Assembly (NCBI RefSeq): GCF_006540085.1
Contig: NZ_BJOG01000001.1
Coordinates: 62,001-126,000, forward strand
Source: Microbacterium oxydans
GTDB lineage: Bacteria > Actinomycetota > Actinomycetes > Actinomycetales > Microbacteriaceae
Length of the DNA stretch: 64,000 bases
Direction: 5' to 3'
Shown in pieces: positions 26,390 through 35,101 of this stretch. The notes under the pieces are model-generated. The model was not told the origin of the DNA. It saw only the letters and a program-made list of their open reading frames with translations, and did no database searches. The translations under genes and the position numbers were made by a program. How positions within the stretch are numbered: position 1 is the stretch's first letter; each line of letters starts with the position of its first letter.

Positions 26390-26458
26390 ATGGCGATGTC
26401 CGGTGATAGTTACGACGCCGCCTTCGCTGCGTCGAGACTCCCTGCGCTAGCGCGTTGA
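26390..26458 (+). CDS. 22-codon upstream ORF in the corA leader
   Basis: An ATG at 26390 behind a good ribosome-binding site (AAAGGTGG) opens a 22-residue frame (MAMSGDSYDAAF through LPALAR) that ends in TGA at 26456. It lies 116 nt upstream of corA. Bases CCTT, GGG and TCG upstream can pair in nested fashion with bases up to and including the ribosome-binding site. I do not recognise the peptide. A regulatory uORF sensing magnesium or translation is possible by analogy with mgtL-type leaders. Confidence 0.45.
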   Translation: MAMSGDSYDAAFAASRLPALAR

Positions 26459-26574
26459 CCCTCTGGTCCGCTTTCGCACGTCCTTCCCCGCAGCCGTCGG
26501 CGGCGTCATCCGCCCCCTGACGAACCGCGCCCGGAGCTCTCCGCTGCCGTGCGCCTGCGAGAACGGAGCCGATC

Positions 26575-27579
26575 ATGGCCCTCATCGACAACGGCGTGTA
26601 CGTCCACGGACGTCGCGTGGAGACCCCCAAGAACCTGGACGAGACCTACCGGATGCTGGACGCCGCCGGAGGCATCGCGTGGATCGGCCTGTACCGACCC
26701 AGCCCGGAGGAAGTGGCGTCCGTCGCTCGCGAGTTCGACCTGCATCCGCTGGCCGTCGAGGACGCCCTGTCCGGCCACCAGCGGTCGAAGGTGGAGCGCT
26801 ACGGCGACACCCTGTTCGCCGTCCTCCGCCCCGCCCGGTACCGCGACAAGGAGGAGTCGATCGAGTTCGGCGAGCTGCACCTGTTCGTGGGCCCCGATTT
26901 CGTGGTGACGATCCGGCACGCCGAATCCCCGAACCTCGCCGCCGTGCGCGCCCGCATGGAGGCGAACCCCGAGCTGCTCGCGATGGGACCGGAGGCCGTG
27001 CTCTACGCGATCCTCGACGAGGTCGTCGACGGGTACGAGCCGATCGTGGCAGGGCTGCTGAACGACATCGACGAGATCGAGGACCAGCTCTTCGGCGACG
27101 GCGACGACGACAGCGCGCTCTCCCGCCGCATCTACGAGCTGTCCCGCGAGGTGATCAACTTCCAGCGGGCGGTGCATCCGCTGAACGGCATGCTGGAGTG
27201 GCTGCGTCGGGGCTCTGCGAAGTACCGCATCGACGAGGAGCTGCAGCGCTCCCTACGCGATGTGCTCGACCACACGATCCGTGTCAACGAGAAGATCGAC
27301 TCGTTCCGGGCGATCCTGGAGAACGCGCTGACCGTGCACTCCGCACTGGTCGCCCGGCGTCAGACCGAGGCCGGGTTGGCGCAGAACGACGAGATCAAGA
27401 AGATCTCCTCCTGGGCGGCGATCATCTTCGCCCCGACGCTGGTCGGCACCGTGTACGGGATGAACTTCGACGTGATGCCCGAGCTGCACTGGGCCTTCGG
27501 CTACCCGATGGCCATCGGCGCGATGCTCGCCTTCGCGGTCGGCCTGTTCGGGGTGTTCAAGTACAAGAAGTGGCTCTGA
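26575..27579 (+). CDS. corA: CorA-family magnesium/cobalt transporter
   Basis: This 334-residue protein has the large acidic cytoplasmic N-terminal domain, a long stalk helix with AILENALTVHSALVARRQTEAGLAQNDEIKKISSWAAIIFAPTLV, the signature YGMNF at the pore mouth, and a second helix ending in the basic YKKWL. The protein forms a pentameric channel for magnesium uptake. The ATG at 26575 follows ACGGAG. The leader of about 285 nt carries a uORF and may be regulatory. I saw no M-box match. Confidence 0.95.
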   Translation: MALIDNGVYVHGRRVETPKNLDETYRMLDAAGGIAWIGLYRPSPEEVASVAREFDLHPLAVEDALSGHQRSKVERYGDTLFAVLRPARYRDKEESIEFGELHLFVGPDFVVTIRHAESPNLAAVRARMEANPELLAMGPEAVLYAILDEVVDGYEPIVAGLLNDIDEIEDQLFGDGDDDSALSRRIYELSREVINFQRAVHPLNGMLEWLRRGSAKYRIDEELQRSLRDVLDHTIRVNEKIDSFRAILENALTVHSALVARRQTEAGLAQNDEIKKISSWAAIIFAPTLVGTVYGMNFDVMPELHWAFGYPMAIGAMLAFAVGLFGVFKYKKWL

Positions 27580-27876
27580 CACGGGCATCGCTCATCGTTG
27601 GCGGCGGGTGCGGGCGAGGTCCGACGACCGACCGTAAGAACTTCACCCGTTCGTCGTCTTGCTCGTGCCACGCTTGCTCGGCGCGTCGACAGGATGGGGA
27701 TCCGTCACGCAGGCGGACGGTGAAGCCACCCGGCTCACCATCTGGTCCGCAATCAAGCACGCGGCTGCGGCGGGGATCTTCCCGGACCCGTCGCAGCCGC
27801 ACTCTCCACGGGGAGGGGGCGAAGCCGATCGCACAGGGATATGCGGATAGCGGACTGGTCTTTCCCCGTGCACGCG
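27580..27876. other. intergenic, with a possible acyltransferase remnant
   Basis: No intact gene is seen. An open stretch at 27659-27850 (+) translates LLGASTGWGS, then DGEATRLTIWSAIKHAAAAG, which loosely recalls the substrate loop of FemAB/BioF2-type GNAT proteins. It has no start context, and the reading frame loses family likeness after residue 40. It may be a decayed fragment or chance. Confidence 0.25.
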
Positions 27877-30054
27877 CTACTTCACGACGATCACCGGGAA
27901 CGACAGGTCACCGGCGCCGGCACTCACCGGGATCTGCAGCTGAACCTTCTGCGCCGAATCGAGCGTGAGCTTCCAACGCAGGCCCCTGTCGGTGCGCTCG
28001 ACCTCGCCTGTCGGGGGCACCGGGACCTCGAAGCCGTCGTACTCGGCGAGGTCGATGTCCACCACGGCCTCCCCTCTCGACGCACCTGCGTTCGTGAGGT
28101 CCAGGAGGATCAGGCTGTCCTCAGCGCCCACCTGCGGGGCGATCTGCACCGAGTACGACATCGCCGACGCTGTATGGACGGAGAACTTCGTTGGGGCTGT
28201 CACGGCCGACATGTCCGATCCGACGAACGTGCGCGCGGTCAGCTCATAGTCCCCTTGCGGAAGTGATGCAGTGGTCGACCACCGACCGTCCATGCCTACC
28301 TGCACGAACCGGACGAACGGCGTGAGCTCGCCGACGAAGACGTGCACACGCACCAGAGAGCCGGGGACTCCCGTGCCCGTGATGTTCGTGCTCTTGGCGT
28401 AGACCGTCGATCCGGCGACGGGAGTGACCACAGTCGGAGCCGCTGGGGATTCGCGGATGATGACCGGGGCGGATGCGCTTCCGCCCGTGAGGGTGGCCTC
28501 CCCCAGGGGTGCGTCCGCGGGAACGTCGAAGACGGTGGCGAAGCGACCGGCACCGTCGGTACGCACCTGCTCGACAGCGTCGCCGATCTTCAGGTCGACG
28601 GTGATGTTCGCCGGGTATCCGCTGCCGTTGACGCGGAACGGCTGCCCGGTGAGGGCGACCTTCGAGTAGACGCCGACCGCCGGAATCGAGCTTGCTCCGG
28701 CGTCGACGAGTCCTGCCCCGACCCGGTCCGCGCTGAGCCCAGCGAGCGGATCCGCCGTGTCCGTGATGCGCTGGGTCAACTGGTCCGGCGTGAGACCTGG
28801 AGTCTCCGAGACGATGCGGGCGGCGACCCCGGCCACGTGCGGGGACGCCATCGAGGTCCCAGGAAACAGTGCGTAGACGGTGCCGTCCTCCTGGCGTGGC
28901 ACAGCCGACCAGAGGACACCGGGCGCGGTCACCGTGACCTTGCCCGCACCGTAGTTCGAGAATCCCGCACGCACGATCGCGCCCGTCGCCTCGTCCTGAT
29001 CCGCGGCAGCGACGGCGATGACACCCGGCAGCGCGCCAGGTGCCTGAAGACAGGAGGAGTTCACCGGCCGAGGCTCGAGCGTCCCGTCGTTCGGACTCAT
29101 CTCATCCGTGCTCATGGTGGCGAGGTCCTGACCCTCATTACCGACCGCGGCGACGTTCAGCACGCCCTGGTCGTGGGAGTAGGCGTACGCGCGACGGAGC
29201 GCTTCGAGAGCCGCACCCTGTGAGTCGACATCAGCGCACCAGAGGTACCAGGGGTCGACGTAGTAGCTGTGGTTCACGATCGGGATGTCGTGGTCAGCAG
29301 CCCACATGGTCGCGCAGATGCTGGCCTCCGGGTAGATGTGGCCGTCGTCGTTGACGACCTTGATCGAGGCGACGCGCGCGTCAGGGGCGACGCCGACTAT
29401 GCCGGTGCCGTTCGCCGCTCCCGCCACGCTGCCGGCCACGTGCGTGCCGTGCGCGCTCGCGCCGTCGGTTCCCGGCTGCCACGCCTCGGGTCTCGTGTCC
29501 GGTACGCCGTTGACGGTGCAGCCGACGGACAACGCCGGGTCGATCTGGCCGGCGAGGTCCGGATGTCCGGTATCGGTGCCGCTGTCGGCGATGCCTACCA
29601 CCACTCCCTTCCCCGACGGTGACGTCGCCCCGATGGCGACGGTGTTCCACGCGGTGCCCTCGGCCGGCATCGTCGTCGGCTCCGTCGTGTCGCCGGCGAT
29701 CGGTGGCCCGGGTGCGGTCGGCGTGTCCGGATCGGTCGATGTTCGGGTCGGGCCAACGGACTGGACCCAGGCGAGACTCTCGAGCTGAGTGGGGAAGTCG
29801 CCGTCGGGTGCGCGGGCGACCGTCACCCCGATCTCGGGATAGGTGATCAACAGCTCCCCGCCGGCTCCTTCGATGGCCGACCGCAGCACATCCGCGCTCG
29901 GCGCTTCTGGTCTCGTGTTCACCACCCAATTCAGTGCGGACTGCTCCGCTGCTGCGGCGACGGGCACGGTGGCCGTCAGCGGGACGCTCATCGCGAGCGC
30001 CGCGCCGACGGCGAGGACTGCACAGCTTCTGCGGACGATCATGCGGCTGGTCAT
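27877..30054 (-). CDS. secreted subtilisin-like serine protease (S8)
   Basis: This 725-residue protein has a Sec signal peptide (residues 1-36), an inhibitor-like propeptide, and the S8 catalytic triad: Asp157 in GIADSGTDTGHPDL, His202 in AHGTHVAG, and Ser in PGTSMASPHVAG; the oxyanion Asn is in AAVGNEG. After the protease domain, about 260 residues look like two beta-sandwich modules and a C-terminal strand-rich domain. There is no LAxTG or membrane anchor, so it is released. An ECF-like promoter lies 81 nt upstream (28-bp element starting at 30118), linking it to the surface island. Confidence 0.92.
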   Translation of the reverse strand: MTSRMIVRRSCAVLAVGAALAMSVPLTATVPVAAAAEQSALNWVVNTRPEAPSADVLRSAIEGAGGELLITYPEIGVTVARAPDGDFPTQLESLAWVQSVGPTRTSTDPDTPTAPGPPIAGDTTEPTTMPAEGTAWNTVAIGATSPSGKGVVVGIADSGTDTGHPDLAGQIDPALSVGCTVNGVPDTRPEAWQPGTDGASAHGTHVAGSVAGAANGTGIVGVAPDARVASIKVVNDDGHIYPEASICATMWAADHDIPIVNHSYYVDPWYLWCADVDSQGAALEALRRAYAYSHDQGVLNVAAVGNEGQDLATMSTDEMSPNDGTLEPRPVNSSCLQAPGALPGVIAVAAADQDEATGAIVRAGFSNYGAGKVTVTAPGVLWSAVPRQEDGTVYALFPGTSMASPHVAGVAARIVSETPGLTPDQLTQRITDTADPLAGLSADRVGAGLVDAGASSIPAVGVYSKVALTGQPFRVNGSGYPANITVDLKIGDAVEQVRTDGAGRFATVFDVPADAPLGEATLTGGSASAPVIIRESPAAPTVVTPVAGSTVYAKSTNITGTGVPGSLVRVHVFVGELTPFVRFVQVGMDGRWSTTASLPQGDYELTARTFVGSDMSAVTAPTKFSVHTASAMSYSVQIAPQVGAEDSLILLDLTNAGASRGEAVVDIDLAEYDGFEVPVPPTGEVERTDRGLRWKLTLDSAQKVQLQIPVSAGAGDLSFPVIVVK

Positions 30055-30117
30055 TCAGGTCTGCCTTTCCGCAACGCTCGACGGAGCACCGCCGAGTCGA
30101 GGACTCTCCTGCGTACA

Positions 30118-30145
30118 GGAGTGAAAGGTCGAGGCACGATTACGC
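30118..30145 (-). promoter_or_regulatory. ECF-like promoter element (copy 1, subtilase)
   Basis: On the minus strand GCGTAATCG is followed after 16 nt by ACTCC. The first block is shared with three elements at 35821, 39460 and 43296. The second block is the weakest of the four (others CGTCC, GGTCC, CGTCG). It lies about 64-91 nt upstream of the subtilase start. Confidence 0.5.
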
Positions 30146-30188
30146 GATCCGGTGGCGATCGGCGCGTTCCACCTGCGGGCGGTGAGTC

Positions 30189-30584
30189 CTACTCCCGGCG
30201 GAACATCCCGATCAATGCGGGTAGAGCGACCATGCCCACCAGCCAGAACGCCGCACCCCAGATCACACCATCGGCGATGAACGGCAACCACTCGTAGTCG
30301 GTCGGGTAGGCGATGCCCGTTCGACCGGTCAGGCGCAGAACCACCTCTGCCGGATAGGAGGCGAAAGGGTTGGACGAATGGTCCTGCGAGACCCACGGAA
30401 GAGGGAAGCCGAAGGGGACGGATGTGAGGTCGGCGTCGGACCTCACGGGGATCCGCTGGACCGTGGTCACCCACCAGGCGACGGCGAACCCCGCAACGAT
30501 CGCGCCCAGCACGGACAGCACCACGCGTGCTGCTCCCCCGACACGATACGGAGAAGACGCAGCAGAACGAGGATCCGCGGTCAT
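30189..30584 (-). CDS. hypothetical membrane protein
   Basis: This 131-residue protein has two membrane helices (VVLSVLGAIVAGFAVAWWV near residue 25 and ADGVIWGAAFWLVGMVALPALIG near the C terminus) with a soluble outside loop of about 60 residues between them. The start is ATG at 30584; earlier in-frame codons would overlap the next gene. It is 25 nt downstream of the acidic protein gene and probably cotranscribed with it. I do not recognise the family. Confidence 0.65.
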   Translation of the reverse strand: MTADPRSAASSPYRVGGAARVVLSVLGAIVAGFAVAWWVTTVQRIPVRSDADLTSVPFGFPLPWVSQDHSSNPFASYPAEVVLRLTGRTGIAYPTDYEWLPFIADGVIWGAAFWLVGMVALPALIGMFRRE

Positions 30585-30609
30585 CAGCAGGAGGTCGGCA
30601 CTCAGCAGA

Positions 30610-31140
30610 TCAGCTGTCGGAGCGGCTGATCTCGTCGAGCAGGTCGTCGAGGGTGTCGAAGTCGATCGTCTCCGAGCCGTCGAGGTCGCGCACCTCGACG
30701 CCGTCGACCTCGAAGTCCTCGTCGAGTTGCACGAGGATGCGCGACTCGGGGAACTGCTTCGGCGCGAGGAAGGCGAGAAGCACCGCGTCGGCGAACACGA
30801 CGACCGAGGTGGCCTCGAGATCATCGCGCAGGTCGATCTGTTCCGCGACGGGCTCGTCGTCGACGGCATCCTCGATGTCGGCGACGATCTCGTCGATCAC
30901 CGAGCGCCACCGAGACTCCCCGACCGAGAGGGTGCGGGCGACTGCCGCGACCAGCGCCTCATGATCCACGTCATCGCTCTGGACGTCCTCCAGCTCCGGA
31001 TCGACGTTCACGTTGACGGTCGTACCGGCGGCGTCGATGATCGCGCGCCCGTACACCAGCCCGTTCTCGGCGATCGGATCCTCGAGCAGTCCGCTCTCGA
31101 CGATGCGGGCCAGGAGGGTGTCGAGTGCAGGCGAAGTCAT
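30610..31140 (-). CDS. hypothetical acidic cytoplasmic protein
   Basis: This 176-residue, strongly acidic protein (many Asp/Glu stretches such as VDPELEDVQSDDVDHEALVAAVA) has no signal peptide, membrane helix or known motif. The start is ATG at 31140; upstream in-frame codons give a low-complexity Ser/Arg stretch that does not look coding. A possible shared role with the small membrane protein downstream is suggested only by position. Confidence 0.65.
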   Translation of the reverse strand: MTSPALDTLLARIVESGLLEDPIAENGLVYGRAIIDAAGTTVNVNVDPELEDVQSDDVDHEALVAAVARTLSVGESRWRSVIDEIVADIEDAVDDEPVAEQIDLRDDLEATSVVVFADAVLLAFLAPKQFPESRILVQLDEDFEVDGVEVRDLDGSETIDFDTLDDLLDEISRSDS

Positions 31141-31213
31141 GCCTCCAGTCTTTCGCATCTCGCTCGTGCGGGGGCTGCGAGCCGTGAGTTCGCCGGAACG
31201 GGCGTCCCCCGCA

Positions 31214-32572
31214 TCACACCTCGACGGCGACCGAGCCCCCGACGACGACGTGCGCTTCCGCATTACGTCGCGTCTTCGCCCAGCCGTTCTTCCGGCGCAT
31301 GATGCGCAGGAAGGCCCGCGCGATGCAGATGTACATGTAATAGACGTAGAGCCAGACACCCAGCCCCCACATCAGGGCCGTGAACCAGCTGGCCTGCGGC
31401 TCGCAGCGCACCTTGTAGACGAAGCCCCAGACAGCAAAGGGGGCGATCGAGAACACCGAGAGAAGTCCGACGAGGCCCAGGACGCTGCCGAGCGCGAGCT
31501 GCACCTGAGCGGGATCCTGGATCAACAGCGACACCTGCGCACCCACCAGGATCGTGAACGACAGCGCGCCGAGCATCTGCAGGAACGGGAGGACGAGGTA
31601 GTAGCTGGTCTCGATCACACCCGCGCTGTCGACATGAGGAGACTTCACCACTTCGCCGATGTACTTCACGCACTGGATGTTGCCCTGCGCCCAGCGCGTG
31701 CGCTGTGTGAGGAGGCGGCGGATGGACGGGAGCGCCTCCTGGTTCACATGGGTGTCGTAGACGTGCTTGACCTGGAAACCGGCGAGCACGACGTGCACGC
31801 CCAACTCGTAATCCTCCAGGAGAGCTCCGTGCCATGGTTCGCCGAACTTCTCGCCGATCGCGTCGAGAACCGACAGCCGCGTGAACTGTCCGTTCCCACC
31901 GAGCCCCACGGTTCCCGTCTTCGCGCGCAGCGACTGCATCGCTGCGATGGTCGTGCGGAATTCGAGGTCCTGCATGCGCAGCAGGAAACGGGCGAAGGTG
32001 TTCGCGAACCGGCCCCTGTTCGGGTAGGGCTTCGTGTCGTCGCGGTTCTTCATCCACACCGCGATCTGCGCCGCACCGACCGCGGGATCGCCGAAGGTGT
32101 CCTCCGCCGAGCAGATCTCCAGGGCGTTGGGCTCCATCTCGCCGTCGGCATCGATCACGACGACGACGATCCGTTCATGGTCGGCGTCTTCGGGCAGCCA
32201 GCTCAGCAGCTGGTGGTAGGCCGCATTGAGGGCGTCGCCTTTGCCGGTGCGGGCTTGCGGACGGCGGCGCTGCACCAGGTGCACGTGCGAGTCCTCTGCG
32301 GCCCACCGCGAGACGATCGCCGAGGTGGCGTCTTCGCTGTCGTCGTCGATCACCCAGGTGTGCGCACCGGGGAAGTCCCGACGGGCGCGCGAGATGGTGG
32401 TGTCGATGACCGCCTCCTCGTCGCGGCACGGGATGAAGAAGTGCCATTCGAAGTCGGCGGGGTCCCCCGGGACCGCCTTCGGGTACCGGAGGTACGGAAC
32501 GAGGATGAAGACGACGTAGGTGACGAAGGCGACGCCGAGAAGAATCGTGAAGGCGTTGAGTATGGAGAGCAT
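31214..32572 (-). CDS. membrane glycosyltransferase family 2, processive type
   Basis: This 452-residue protein has one N-terminal helix, a GT2 catalytic domain and four C-terminal helices. Visible motifs are VIDDDSEDAT and VIDADGEMEP (nucleotide-sugar and metal-binding Asp pairs), LLEDYELG (catalytic base region) and QRTRWAQGN, the QxxRW motif of cellulose/hyaluronan/chitin-type synthases. That set indicates a synthase that polymerises sugar and moves it through the membrane. It starts 22 nt after the exosortase stop, behind GAAAGG. Pairing of an exosortase with a membrane GT2 is known for the Gram-positive XrtG type. The polymer is not identifiable; wecB nearby hints at an amino sugar. Confidence 0.87.
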   Translation of the reverse strand: MLSILNAFTILLGVAFVTYVVFILVPYLRYPKAVPGDPADFEWHFFIPCRDEEAVIDTTISRARRDFPGAHTWVIDDDSEDATSAIVSRWAAEDSHVHLVQRRRPQARTGKGDALNAAYHQLLSWLPEDADHERIVVVVIDADGEMEPNALEICSAEDTFGDPAVGAAQIAVWMKNRDDTKPYPNRGRFANTFARFLLRMQDLEFRTTIAAMQSLRAKTGTVGLGGNGQFTRLSVLDAIGEKFGEPWHGALLEDYELGVHVVLAGFQVKHVYDTHVNQEALPSIRRLLTQRTRWAQGNIQCVKYIGEVVKSPHVDSAGVIETSYYLVLPFLQMLGALSFTILVGAQVSLLIQDPAQVQLALGSVLGLVGLLSVFSIAPFAVWGFVYKVRCEPQASWFTALMWGLGVWLYVYYMYICIARAFLRIMRRKNGWAKTRRNAEAHVVVGGSVAVEV

Positions 32573-32594
32573 GGAACGGCCTTTCAGGTTCGCG

Positions 32595-33236
32595 TCAGAG
32601 CGCGCCGTTTCGGTGGTAGCGAGGCCCCTCGGTCTCTTCCGGCACGACGCGGCGACGGCGACGCGGCCGCACGCCGACGATGAGCAACAGGGCGGCGAGC
32701 CCGAGCGCATAGCCGATGATGCCGACGACGGAACCGACGAAGACATGGCTGATCTCATAACCGGGGTCGAGACCCCAGGTCTGCGTCGACCATCCGATGA
32801 TCACGAGCCGGAGGAGGTTGACGACGAAGATGATGGCCCACATCGCCAGGATCCCGAGCACACTGCGACTCCATGGCACTCGCGTGCTGGCGAGGATGAC
32901 CGCGCCGACGACCGTCAGGGGAACGCCGATCAGCAGCGTGGTGCACTCGACGGTGACGCGAAGGGCGATGAGCTCATGCTCGGGCGTCCGCACGAAGTAG
33001 TGCTCGACGATGGGAAGACGCTGACCCTCGACGAAGGGGGAGAGAGCCCAGGTCGCAGCAGCGGCTTCGAAAGAGCGGAACGCCTCGTTGACCCAGACGA
33101 GGGCCAGCACCGCGAGGATCAACAGCAACGCCGCGAGGATTCGAGCGGCGCGGTCCCCCTTCGGCCCCCCGAGCGCGAACCGCACAGGAGGTCGGAGTTC
33201 TCTTCGCGGGTCTTCGACGATCGTGCTGCTGGCCAT
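32595..33236 (-). CDS. exosortase/archaeosortase-family protein
   Basis: This 213-residue membrane protein has about five helices and the full exosortase triad: Cys98 in TVECTTLLIG, Arg143 in NLLRLVIIG and His164 in EISHVFVGS. Exosortases recognise a C-terminal tripartite signal (motif, helix, basic tail) and process or transfer the protein, often alongside polysaccharide assembly. It is directly followed by the GT2 gene, in one operon. Family members are much rarer in actinobacteria than class E sortases. The best local substrate candidate is the protein at 35102, which ends in a helix plus RRR without an LAxTG motif. Confidence 0.85.
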   Translation of the reverse strand: MASSTIVEDPRRELRPPVRFALGGPKGDRAARILAALLLILAVLALVWVNEAFRSFEAAAATWALSPFVEGQRLPIVEHYFVRTPEHELIALRVTVECTTLLIGVPLTVVGAVILASTRVPWSRSVLGILAMWAIIFVVNLLRLVIIGWSTQTWGLDPGYEISHVFVGSVVGIIGYALGLAALLLIVGVRPRRRRRVVPEETEGPRYHRNGAL

Positions 33237-33273
33237 GACTACCTCTCACTGCGGGTGGTGCAAAACGGGGCGA

Positions 33274-33305
33274 GGAGAGGACCGCCCTGGAAGGACGGCC
33301 CTCTC
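33274..33305. terminator. hairpin terminator after DUF11 gene
   Basis: GGAGAGG (33274-33280) pairs with CCTCTCC (33299-33305), with further nested pairs inside. It follows the stop at 33325 of the minus-strand DUF11 protein and precedes the exosortase start, so exosortase-GT2 probably has its own promoter or depends on readthrough. Confidence 0.6.
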
Positions 33306-33324
33306 CTGTTCGCCGGGGCGCGCC

Positions 33325-35067
33325 TTAGCGGGCGCTCCCGTAATAGGTGACACCGGGGAAGGCGACGCCGTCTCCGTTGCCGTTCCAGACACCGGTGAAG
33401 GTGATCACGACGGTCTGGCCGGACGCCAGCGGACCCTTCCAGTCGATGGTGTTGCCACTGACCACGACGGTGCCGCTGTTGGCCGTGACGCTGGACGGGT
33501 TCCAGGTGGAATCATCCAGCACGCCGGCGAGGGCGTACTCGATCTCCGCATTCGCCGAGTCGACGTTGCCGTTGTTGCCGAACTCCATCCGGTACGTGAC
33601 CGCCTGACCCGGCTGCGGGTCGGTCGGGTTCGAGTTGAACGTGTACTGGAAGAACTCGCGCTTGACGGTGTCGGTGTCGGTTGCGCAGACGTTCGCTGCG
33701 TTCGACGCGACGGCGCACGCCTGGTTGGACAATGCACCCGGCGCTGCCGACTGGTTGACCTTGGCGTTCACCTTGAGCGTGACCGACTGCCCTGCGGCGA
33801 GGTCGCCGAGGTCGGCGGTCACGTTGCGCCCGGAAGCCGTGACCGTGATGCCGGCAGGACCGCTGCCCGACACGAAGTCGAGACCGGCCGGGAGCGGATC
33901 GCTGACCACGACGCTCTTGGCAGCACCGTCACCGGTGTTCCGCACCACGATGTCGTACGTCAGGTTCTGACCCAGCTTGACGTCACCCTGCTGGTCGTCC
34001 TTGGTGATCGTCAAGACGGGCTTGGTCTGCTTGTCGATGGTCGTGTCGTCCCAGTCGCACGCCTGGTTGGACGAGGTCGCGACGGCACAGGCGTTGTTGC
34101 GCAGGTTGCCGAGCGGAGTCGACGTCCCGACCGTCGCCTTCACCGTCAGAGTCGACGAGGCTCCGGGAGCGAGCGACGGGATCGTGCCGCGCACCTGCTG
34201 TCCGGAGACCGTGACCTGACCCGAGGTACCCGCCGTGTAGGACGCGGTGATACCGGTCAGACCGGCGGGCAGATCGTCGCTGATGGCGACGTTCGTCGCC
34301 GCCGCATCGCCGGAGTTCTTGACGACGATGTCGTAGGAGAGCTGGTCGCCGATGACAGCCGCGTCGCGGTGGTCGTTCTTGTCGACGGTCAGCACGGGCT
34401 TGGTGGGCTTGTCCACATCGATGTCGATGCTGTGCAGGTCGCTCGGCACCTTGGTCCACGTGGGGATCAGGCCGAGGAAGGCACCCTTCGACCGCATCGT
34501 GACCTGGAACACGACCCTGGAGACCGTGCCATTGACCCGCACGGTTCCGCTCTTCGACGCGAAGTTGGTGGACGTGATGGTGTTCGAGGTGACGTCGAGG
34601 TCTCCGGACGTCGAGCTCAGTGTCACGCCGGAGGTCGTCAGCGTGTACTTGGCGGAGCTGTTCACGACACCGCCGAGGGCGTAGACGTCGCCACCGAGCT
34701 TGTCGAGCTTGATCTTCGGGTTCGTCACCTGCTGACCGAAGTCGACCACGACGTTGCCGCGGACGCACTCGATGCCGTTCTTGCAGGGAAAGTCCTCGTG
34801 GAAACCGATCACGTTCAGCCCCAGCTCACCGCCGTCGCGGACGGTGGCGAGGTTGACGACATCACCGGAGCTCTTCACCTGGATCTTGTCGGTGGTGGTG
34901 ATCTTGGCAGTGGCGCCGGCCGCGGATGCGGTGCGGGTGTCGCCCGAACCGGTCCAGCCGTTGACGTCTGCGGCCGTGGCAGCCGGGGCCGCCGCGAGGG
35001 CGCCCACCGCCAAAGCGGCGAGCAACCCCCCGGCCAGCGCACCCCGGAGGATGGATTTCTTTTTCAC
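33325..35067 (-). CDS. secreted DUF11-repeat surface protein without anchor
   Basis: This 580-residue protein has a signal peptide (KKKSILRGALAGGLLAAL to ATAADV), a unique N-terminal domain of about 180 residues with a Cys pair (FPCKNGIECVRG), and three DUF11 modules marked by PVLTVDKNDHRD, PVLTITKDDQQGD and the YTFNSNPTDPQPGQAVTY unit. The third is shorter and the protein ends at YYGSAR with no helix or sorting signal. The start is GTG at 35067 after GAGGAAG. It is 34 nt downstream of the 35102 gene, so cotranscribed with it. It may be secreted or bound to another surface component. Confidence 0.82.
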   Translation of the reverse strand: MKKKSILRGALAGGLLAALAVGALAAAPAATAADVNGWTGSGDTRTASAAGATAKITTTDKIQVKSSGDVVNLATVRDGGELGLNVIGFHEDFPCKNGIECVRGNVVVDFGQQVTNPKIKLDKLGGDVYALGGVVNSSAKYTLTTSGVTLSSTSGDLDVTSNTITSTNFASKSGTVRVNGTVSRVVFQVTMRSKGAFLGLIPTWTKVPSDLHSIDIDVDKPTKPVLTVDKNDHRDAAVIGDQLSYDIVVKNSGDAAATNVAISDDLPAGLTGITASYTAGTSGQVTVSGQQVRGTIPSLAPGASSTLTVKATVGTSTPLGNLRNNACAVATSSNQACDWDDTTIDKQTKPVLTITKDDQQGDVKLGQNLTYDIVVRNTGDGAAKSVVVSDPLPAGLDFVSGSGPAGITVTASGRNVTADLGDLAAGQSVTLKVNAKVNQSAAPGALSNQACAVASNAANVCATDTDTVKREFFQYTFNSNPTDPQPGQAVTYRMEFGNNGNVDSANAEIEYALAGVLDDSTWNPSSVTANSGTVVVSGNTIDWKGPLASGQTVVITFTGVWNGNGDGVAFPGVTYYGSAR

Positions 35068-35101
35068 TGTGGTTTCTTCCTCTTGAGTGAGCCGAGCGCG
35101 G

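Noticed and set aside
26290..26574. M-box magnesium riboswitch in front of corA
   Set aside because: The conserved M-box blocks (for example the UAGGUGAGGCUCCU-type core) are not present by eye.
27877..30054. Wall anchor on the subtilase
   Set aside because: The C terminus ends in a beta strand (SFPVIVVK) with no LAxTG motif, helix or basic tail.
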